Shown one piece after another: positions 4,656 through 8,262 of a DNA stretch of 8,262 bases. Position numbers and translations under genes: made by a program. Under the pieces are notes generated by a model. That model was not told the DNA's origin, did no database searches, and saw nothing but the letters and a program-made list of their open reading frames with translations. Numbering within the stretch: position 1 is the stretch's first letter; each line of letters opens with the position of its first letter. The stretch is from positions 1-8,262 of the forward strand of contig DXWI01000026.1 of NCBI GenBank assembly GCA_019416935.1. The letters run 5' to 3'. Source of the stretch: Clostridiales bacterium (GTDB lineage: Bacteria; Bacillota; Clostridia; Christensenellales; CAG-138).

Positions 4656-6878
4656 ATGGGAAAAGTCGTTAGAATTGCCCTTGCGGGCAACCCGAACAGC
4701 GGCAAGACAACGCTGTTCAACGCGTTGACCGGTGCAAACCAGTTCGTGGGGAACTGGCCCGGCGTGACCGTGGAAAAAAAGGAGGGAAAGCTCCGGAAGC
4801 ATGACGATGTGATTGTAATGGATCTGCCGGGAATCTATTCGCTTTCGCCATACACGCTCGAGGAGGTGGTCGCCAGGAACTATCTGATCGGCGAACGACC
4901 GGATGCAATTCTCAACATTGTGGACGGCACAAATCTCGAAAGAAATCTGTATCTCACGACACAACTCCTTGAACTCGGCATTCCCGTTGTCGTGGCGATC
5001 AATATGATGGATGCTGTGCGCAAGAATGGGAACCGGATTCCTGTTGCCGAGCTCTCGCGTGTGCTTGGATGTAAGGTCATCGGGATCTCGGCGCTCAAGG
5101 GCGAGGGAGTGGAGGAGGCCGCCGAAGCGGCCATCAAGGCTGCCAATGGTAAAAGCACCGTGCCGGTACACTCCTTTTCCGGACCAGTGGAACATGCGAT
5201 CGCGCACATTGAGGAAGCGGCCTTGCATGACCTTCCGGCAGAGCAGCAGCGCTGGTATGCCGTCAAGATTTTTGAACGGGACGCCAAGGTGCTATCGCAG
5301 CGCAGTATCGATCCCGCTGTCCTTGCAAATATCGAGGAGGATATCAAGGCTGCTGAACAGGAGCTGGACGACGATGCAGAGAGCATCATCACCAACGAAC
5401 GGTACCTGTATATCGCGGCGGTTTTGAAGGGCTGCTATAAGAAGCGGCGCGCGGGCCGGATGTCCGCATCCGATCAAATTGATCGCATCGTGACCAACCG
5501 CATTTTAGCGCTGCCGATTTTTGCGCTCATCATGTGGGCGGTCTATACGATAGCGATTGGCACCGTCGGCGACTGGACGGTGGGCTTTATGAACGACACG
5601 CTCTTTGGCGCGTGGATCATGCCGGCCGTAACCGCCTTTCTGGAAACAATCGGATGCACCTCGTGGCTCGTCGGTCTTGTTGCGGACGGTATCATCGGCG
5701 GCGTGGGCGCGGTTTTGGGATTTGTGCCTCAAATGCTGATCCTGTTCATCCTGTTGGCCATTTTGGAAGATGTCGGCTATATGGCCCGTGTCGCGTTCAT
5801 TATGGATCGAATCTTTCGCAAATTCGGCCTTTCAGGGAAATCTTTTATTCCCATGCTCATCAGTTCCGGCTGCGGCGTACCGGGTATTATGGCCAGCCGT
5901 ACCATTGAACAGGAGCGGGATCGTAAAATGACCATTATGACCACCTGCTTCATTCCCTGCGGCGCGAAGATGCCCATCGTGGGCTTGATCGCCGGCGCGC
6001 TGTTCGGCGGCAGCCCATGGGTTGCCACAAGCGCATATTTCATTGGTGTGGCGGCGGTGATCGTTTCCGGCGTGGTTCTCAAAAAGACAAGGCCGTTTGC
6101 TGGTGAACCCGCGCCCTTTGTCATGGAGCTGCCGCGCTATCATGCGCCAGTGGCGACAAACGTTCTTCGCTCCGCATGGGAGCGCGGCTGGAGCTTCATC
6201 AAACGGGCCGGTACGGTCATTGTGGCGGCCAGCGTTGCAATCTGGGTGCTCAACAGCCTGACATTTACAGGCGGACTGCACTATATTGGAGACGGCGAAG
6301 AGATGTCCATTTTGCATGTCATCGGTGAGGCGATCGCTGTGATCTTCGTTCCTCTGGGCTTTGGCAGATGGCAGGCGGCGGTTGCGACGGTGCTGGGCCT
6401 TGTCGCCAAGGAGGAGGTCGTCGGCGTGTTTGGCTCGCTTTCCGCAATGTTTGCGGCAGCGAACCCCGAGGCAGCGGCAGACCTGCTGAGCGCGATCGAA
6501 GGCGAGGTATCCAACCTGAATCTCATCGGACAGGAATTCTTCGGCGGCAGCGGCTTAGCAGCCTACAGCTTCATGATTTTTAATCTTCTGTGTGCGCCGT
6601 GTTTTGCGGCCATGGGTGCGATCAAGCGGGAGATGAACCATGCGAAATGGACATGGGGCGCCATCGGGTATATGTGCGGCTTTGCTTATGCCGTCTCCCT
6701 CATTGTATATCAACTGGGAGTGCTCTTTACCACGGGCAATTTTACTCTCTGGACGGCGGTGGCCTTTGGCGTGTTGGTGATCGTAGGCTATCTGCTGTTG
6801 CGGAAAAACCGATATGCTGACCATCCCGCGTCCATCGGCACGGTTCACAACGAGAGGCGGGGAGGGGCGCTGTCATGA
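4656..6878 (+). CDS. feoB: Ferrous iron transporter FeoB
   Basis: A full-length 740-residue FeoB that takes up Fe(II) across the cytoplasmic membrane. The N-terminal G domain is complete: G1 GNPNSGKTT at 11-19, G2 Thr38 in NWPGVTV, G3 DLPG at 56-59, G4 NMMD at 116-119 and G5 SALKG from 145. A charged helical GDI-type segment follows to about 275. The membrane part starts near 282 and contains both Gate repeats: SSGCGVPGIMASR with Cys406, and CAPCFAAMGAIKRE with Cys646 and Cys649, residues conserved in the family and linked to the iron path. A ribosome binding site of GAGAGGG type precedes ATG 4656. The gene lies 70 bp after the second feoA and overlaps the next ATG by 4 nt. The C-terminal tail after the last helix is short and basic. 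Regulation is probably by the divergent DtxR-type protein. Confidence 0.97.
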   Translation: MGKVVRIALAGNPNSGKTTLFNALTGANQFVGNWPGVTVEKKEGKLRKHDDVIVMDLPGIYSLSPYTLEEVVARNYLIGERPDAILNIVDGTNLERNLYLTTQLLELGIPVVVAINMMDAVRKNGNRIPVAELSRVLGCKVIGISALKGEGVEEAAEAAIKAANGKSTVPVHSFSGPVEHAIAHIEEAALHDLPAEQQRWYAVKIFERDAKVLSQRSIDPAVLANIEEDIKAAEQELDDDAESIITNERYLYIAAVLKGCYKKRRAGRMSASDQIDRIVTNRILALPIFALIMWAVYTIAIGTVGDWTVGFMNDTLFGAWIMPAVTAFLETIGCTSWLVGLVADGIIGGVGAVLGFVPQMLILFILLAILEDVGYMARVAFIMDRIFRKFGLSGKSFIPMLISSGCGVPGIMASRTIEQERDRKMTIMTTCFIPCGAKMPIVGLIAGALFGGSPWVATSAYFIGVAAVIVSGVVLKKTRPFAGEPAPFVMELPRYHAPVATNVLRSAWERGWSFIKRAGTVIVAASVAIWVLNSLTFTGGLHYIGDGEEMSILHVIGEAIAVIFVPLGFGRWQAAVATVLGLVAKEEVVGVFGSLSAMFAAANPEAAADLLSAIEGEVSNLNLIGQEFFGGSGLAAYSFMIFNLLCAPCFAAMGAIKREMNHAKWTWGAIGYMCGFAYAVSLIVYQLGVLFTTGNFTLWTAVAFGVLVIVGYLLLRKNRYADHPASIGTVHNERRGGALS

Positions 6879-7051
6879 ATCTGCCGACTATCATCGTAGC
6901 AGCTTTGGTAGCGCTGGCCCTGATTGCGATCATCGCCGCATCTGTTCGGAGCAAAGGGCGGGGAAAAGGCGGCTGTTCCTGCGGCGGCGTCTGTAGCGGC
7001 TGCGGCATGGGGTGCGCGCGTCGTGATGCAGGAAAGGCGGAACAACGGTAA
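6875..7051 (+). CDS. FeoB-associated Cys-rich membrane protein (58 aa)
   Basis: A 58-residue protein whose ATG (6875) overlaps the feoB stop as ATGA, with a G-rich GGGGAGGGG ribosome binding site about 8 nt upstream inside feoB. Residues 4-24 (PTIIVAALVALALIAIIAAS) form one membrane helix. A basic stretch follows (RSKGRGKGG), then a cluster of five Cys at 34, 36, 40, 43 and 47 in the pattern CxCx3Cx2Cx3C, Gly-rich between. The C-terminus is short and charged. This layout matches the FeoB-associated Cys-rich membrane proteins found right after feoB in many Firmicutes. Their role is thought to be aiding FeoB, possibly by binding iron at the inner face, but this is not settled. The overlap implies translational coupling and a fixed ratio to FeoB. 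It is short enough to be missed by length-filtered gene calling. Confidence 0.88.
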   Translation: MNLPTIIVAALVALALIAIIAASVRSKGRGKGGCSCGGVCSGCGMGCARRDAGKAEQR

Positions 7052-7145
7052 AAGCGCGCGGCAACGCCCCACAATTCGCCCGATGCGAGACGCTCCGCCA
7101 GCATACGCTCATATACAAATGATCAAGAATTCCTATGAATTGATG

Positions 7146-7185
7146 AAGCCGTGCGGATAGCCAGAAGCTATCCGCACGGCTTTCA
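7146..7185 (+). terminator. Rho-independent terminator of the feo operon
   Basis: A perfect 16-bp stem pairs 7146-7161 with 7167-7182 around the 5-nt loop CAGAA. The U-tract is short (CUUUC), so the strength comes from the long stem. It lies 95 bp after the stop of the Cys-rich gene. On the minus strand it could also weakly end the GNAT transcript. Confidence 0.85.
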
Positions 7186-7226
7186 AAACATCAAAAAGCA
7201 TTACTCTTGATAGGTCTTCCGCTGTG

Positions 7227-7273
7227 GCAGGGAAACGCCTGCGGGTTTGATGCAGCAACAGCTTCCGAACCCG
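7227..7273. repeat. Two adjoining hairpins between the feo and GNAT genes
   Basis: GCAGG (7227-7231) pairs with CCTGC (7238-7242), and CGGGTT (7242-7247) pairs with AACCCG (7268-7273). With the larger hairpin at 7282-7316 this makes a run of three potential stems in about 90 bp of non-coding DNA. I recognise no known RNA family. Confidence 0.35.
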
Positions 7274-7281
7274 GCGTAAGG

Positions 7282-7316
7282 CGTCAAAAGCACCGCTTAG
7301 GTCGCGGCTTTTGACG
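7282..7316. repeat. Inverted repeat spanning the GNAT stop codon
   Basis: CGTCAAAAGC (7282-7291) is the exact reverse complement of GCTTTTGACG (7307-7316). Inside it, CCGC (7293-7296) pairs with GCGG (7304-7307) if two bases are bulged. The GNAT stop codon (7297-7299) falls in the loop. No U-tract follows on either strand, so it is not a standard terminator. It could protect the 3' end of the GNAT mRNA or be part of a repeat family. Confidence 0.6.
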
Positions 7317-7857
7317 GATGCTGCGGTTCTTCCTGCGATAGTCCCGTGCGTGAGCCGGCGGAGCAGTTCGCCTGTTCCTGCTTTTGACTGGCGTATTCCA
7401 TATAAATAGAAGACTCCTCTTTCAGATAAGGCGGCCGTTGCTTTTTCTTGAACCCCAGCCGTTCATACAGAGCAATGGCTCTGCTGTTTTGCGGATTGGG
7501 GTCGACCCATACGCTGCGCGCGCCATTTTTGAAGGCCTCTTTCATCGCAAATGACAGCGCGGCCGCGGCAATGCCCTTTCCTCTTGCAAACCGAAACAGC
7601 TTGATATCGAGGGATGCGCTCTTATGAACGCTGTCAAGGCTGAAAAACGTTTCTCCGCAGTATACCTCATCCGAAAAGATGGAATAGTGGTTGGTCGCGG
7701 GTCTTGAAGAAACGATCCATTCAAACCAGTGCATCATGTCCTCATCGGTCTGGTGCAATCCCTCCGGAAAACCGACAAAACGCATTACGTCTCCATCCGC
7801 CCAAAGACTTTTTACAAGCGCCAAATCACGCTTTGTTGTTTCTCGTATCTCGATCAT
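7297..7857 (-). CDS. GNAT-family N-acetyltransferase
   Basis: A 186-residue protein from ATG 7857, preceded by GGAGGT (minus strand 7868-7863) with a suitable spacing. The alternative upstream start at 7908 has no such site. The start MIEIRETTKRDLALVKSLW is typical for the fold. The acetyl-CoA pyrophosphate loop is at RGKGIA (Arg92, Gly95, Ala97), in the R/Q-x-x-G-x-G/A form. NPQNSRAIALYERLGFKK (residues 121-138) is the usual motif B end, with the Tyr131 often used as general acid. The acetylated substrate cannot be told from sequence. After residue ~155 there is a ~30-residue polar tail (SQKQEQANCSAGSRTG...) beyond the usual fold, possibly unstructured. It is a single gene between the feo terminator and the tRNA cluster, with no clear operon partner. 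Confidence 0.9.
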   Translation of the reverse strand: MIEIRETTKRDLALVKSLWADGDVMRFVGFPEGLHQTDEDMMHWFEWIVSSRPATNHYSIFSDEVYCGETFFSLDSVHKSASLDIKLFRFARGKGIAAAALSFAMKEAFKNGARSVWVDPNPQNSRAIALYERLGFKKKQRPPYLKEESSIYMEYASQKQEQANCSAGSRTGLSQEEPQHPSKAAT

Positions 7858-7971
7858 GTAAAACCTCCGACTTTTATCCGAATTCGTGTCACGGTTTATC
7901 GCTTGCACATCCCTTCAAAATGGCGGCGGTGACGTCTCCCCATAGCAAAAGAATATGTGACTTGCAATATC
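7858..7971. other. Intergenic region upstream of the GNAT gene
   Basis: Apart from the GNAT ribosome binding site at 7863-7868, I see no convincing promoter in these 114 bp. A TTGCAA (minus strand) has no good -10 at 17 nt. No reading frame here is supported. Confidence 0.4.
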
Positions 7972-8004
7972 AAAAAAGCAGCATCCTGCCGAATGCTGCT
8001 TTTT
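7972..8004 (-). terminator. Terminator of the tRNA cluster
   Basis: On the minus strand an 8-bp stem AGCAGCAT/ATGCTGCT (8000-7993 with 7984-7977) with an 8-nt loop is followed by a run of T. A/T pairs flanking the stem extend it and give it bidirectional character. It begins right after the CCA end of tRNA-Cys. Confidence 0.85.
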
Positions 8005-8005
8005 C

Positions 8006-8080
8006 TGGAGGCGACACCCGGAATCGAACCGGGGAATGAGGATTTTGCAGACCCTTGCCTTACCGCTTGGCTATGTCGCC
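8006..8080 (-). tRNA. tRNA-Cys (GCA)
   Basis: A full cloverleaf is present. Acceptor GGCGACA pairs with TGTCGCC, the D arm is GCCAAGCGGTAAGGC, and the anticodon stem AGGGT/ATCCT has loop CTGCAAA, giving anticodon GCA. The T arm contains GGTTCGATTCC. Discriminator T and an encoded CCA end at 8006. Total 75 nt. Confidence 0.95.
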
Positions 8081-8085
8081 GAAAC

Positions 8086-8161
8086 TGGAGCGGGAGACGG
8101 GGCTCGAACCCGCCACCTCAGCCTTGGCAAGGCTGCGCTCTACCAAATGAGCTACTCCCGC
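8086..8161 (-). tRNA. tRNA-Gly (GCC)
   Basis: Acceptor GCGGGAG pairs with CTCCCGC. The anticodon stem CAGCC/GGCTG has loop TTGCCAA, giving anticodon GCC. The T arm contains GGTTCGAGCCC. Discriminator T and CCA are encoded. Total 76 nt, with only 5 bp to tRNA-Cys, so the two are co-transcribed. Confidence 0.96.
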
Positions 8162-8163
8162 AT

Positions 8164-8180
8164 TGCCGCACGCTGCGGCA
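8164..8180. repeat. Hairpin between tRNA-Gly and tRNA-Lys
   Basis: TGCCGCA (8164-8170) and TGCGGCA (8174-8180) form a perfect 7-bp stem with a 3-nt loop in the 29-bp spacer. There is no U-tract in the direction of transcription, so a terminator is unlikely. It may guide processing of the tRNA precursor. Confidence 0.5.
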
Positions 8181-8190
8181 GAAAATGAAG

Positions 8191-8262
8191 TGGTACACCC
8201 TCAGGGGCTCGAACCCTGGACACCCTGATTAAGAGTCAGGTGCTCTACCAACTGAGCTAAGG
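8191..8262 (-). tRNA. tRNA-Lys (CTT), 5' end cut by window
   Basis: The anticodon stem CCTGA/TCAGG with loop CTCTTAA gives anticodon CTT (Lys). The D arm GCTCAGTTGGTAGAGC and T arm with GGTTCGAGCCC are intact. The 3' side AGGGTGT, then A and the encoded CCA, is present. The 5' acceptor strand shows only its last three bases, so about four bases lie beyond the window edge. Confidence 0.93.

Noticed and set aside
7957..8232. Plus-strand open frame across the tRNA cluster with 'GIEPGNEDF', 'RRGSNPPPQP' and 'LRGSNPGH' peptides
   Set aside because: These peptides are the well-known false translations of antisense tRNA sequence. The region is fully explained by three tRNA genes.

Overview
The window looks like chromosomal DNA of an anaerobic, moderately high-GC member of the Clostridia (Firmicutes). 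The reasons are strong GGAGG-type ribosome binding sites, sigma-A-like promoters (TTGACA, 17-nt spacer, TAxxxT), a tandem feoA-feoA-feoB iron operon with a small Cys-rich partner, a short DtxR/MntR-type repressor divergent from it, and tRNA genes with encoded CCA. The genus cannot be fixed from the sequence alone.

Left part (1-3150): the 3' end of a DUF4097-type beta-repeat protein lies at the edge. It is followed by a near-consensus promoter (369-397) and a two-gene unit. The first gene is an MBOAT membrane O-acyltransferase of the AlgI type. The second is a membrane-anchored DHHW/AlgJ-AlgX-like SGNH protein. Together they most likely O-acetylate a cell-surface polymer: the MBOAT passes acetyl groups across the membrane and the DHHW protein transfers or handles them outside.

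Middle part (3151-7182): a 371-bp stretch with no recognisable gene comes first, then a DtxR-family metalloregulator on the minus strand. Divergent from it is an iron-uptake operon, feoA-feoA-feoB plus a 58-codon Cys-rich membrane protein that overlaps feoB by ATGA. A 16-bp perfect hairpin ends the operon. The regulator and the operon share a 195-bp intergenic region with GGTTAR elements on both putative promoters. A further GGTTA/TAACC inverted pair lies just ahead of feoB. This suggests, without proving, metal-dependent control of uptake and of the regulator itself.

Right part (7183-8262): several inverted repeats, a minus-strand GNAT acetyltransferase, and a minus-strand tRNA cluster. Read 5' to 3' the cluster is Lys(CUU, cut by the window edge), Gly(GCC), Cys(GCA), followed by a hairpin-plus-U-tract terminator.

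I found no CRISPR array, insertion sequence, phage gene or clearly new system. The most useful points are the small feo partner gene, which is easily missed, the candidate operator set, and the unexplained intergenic stretches.
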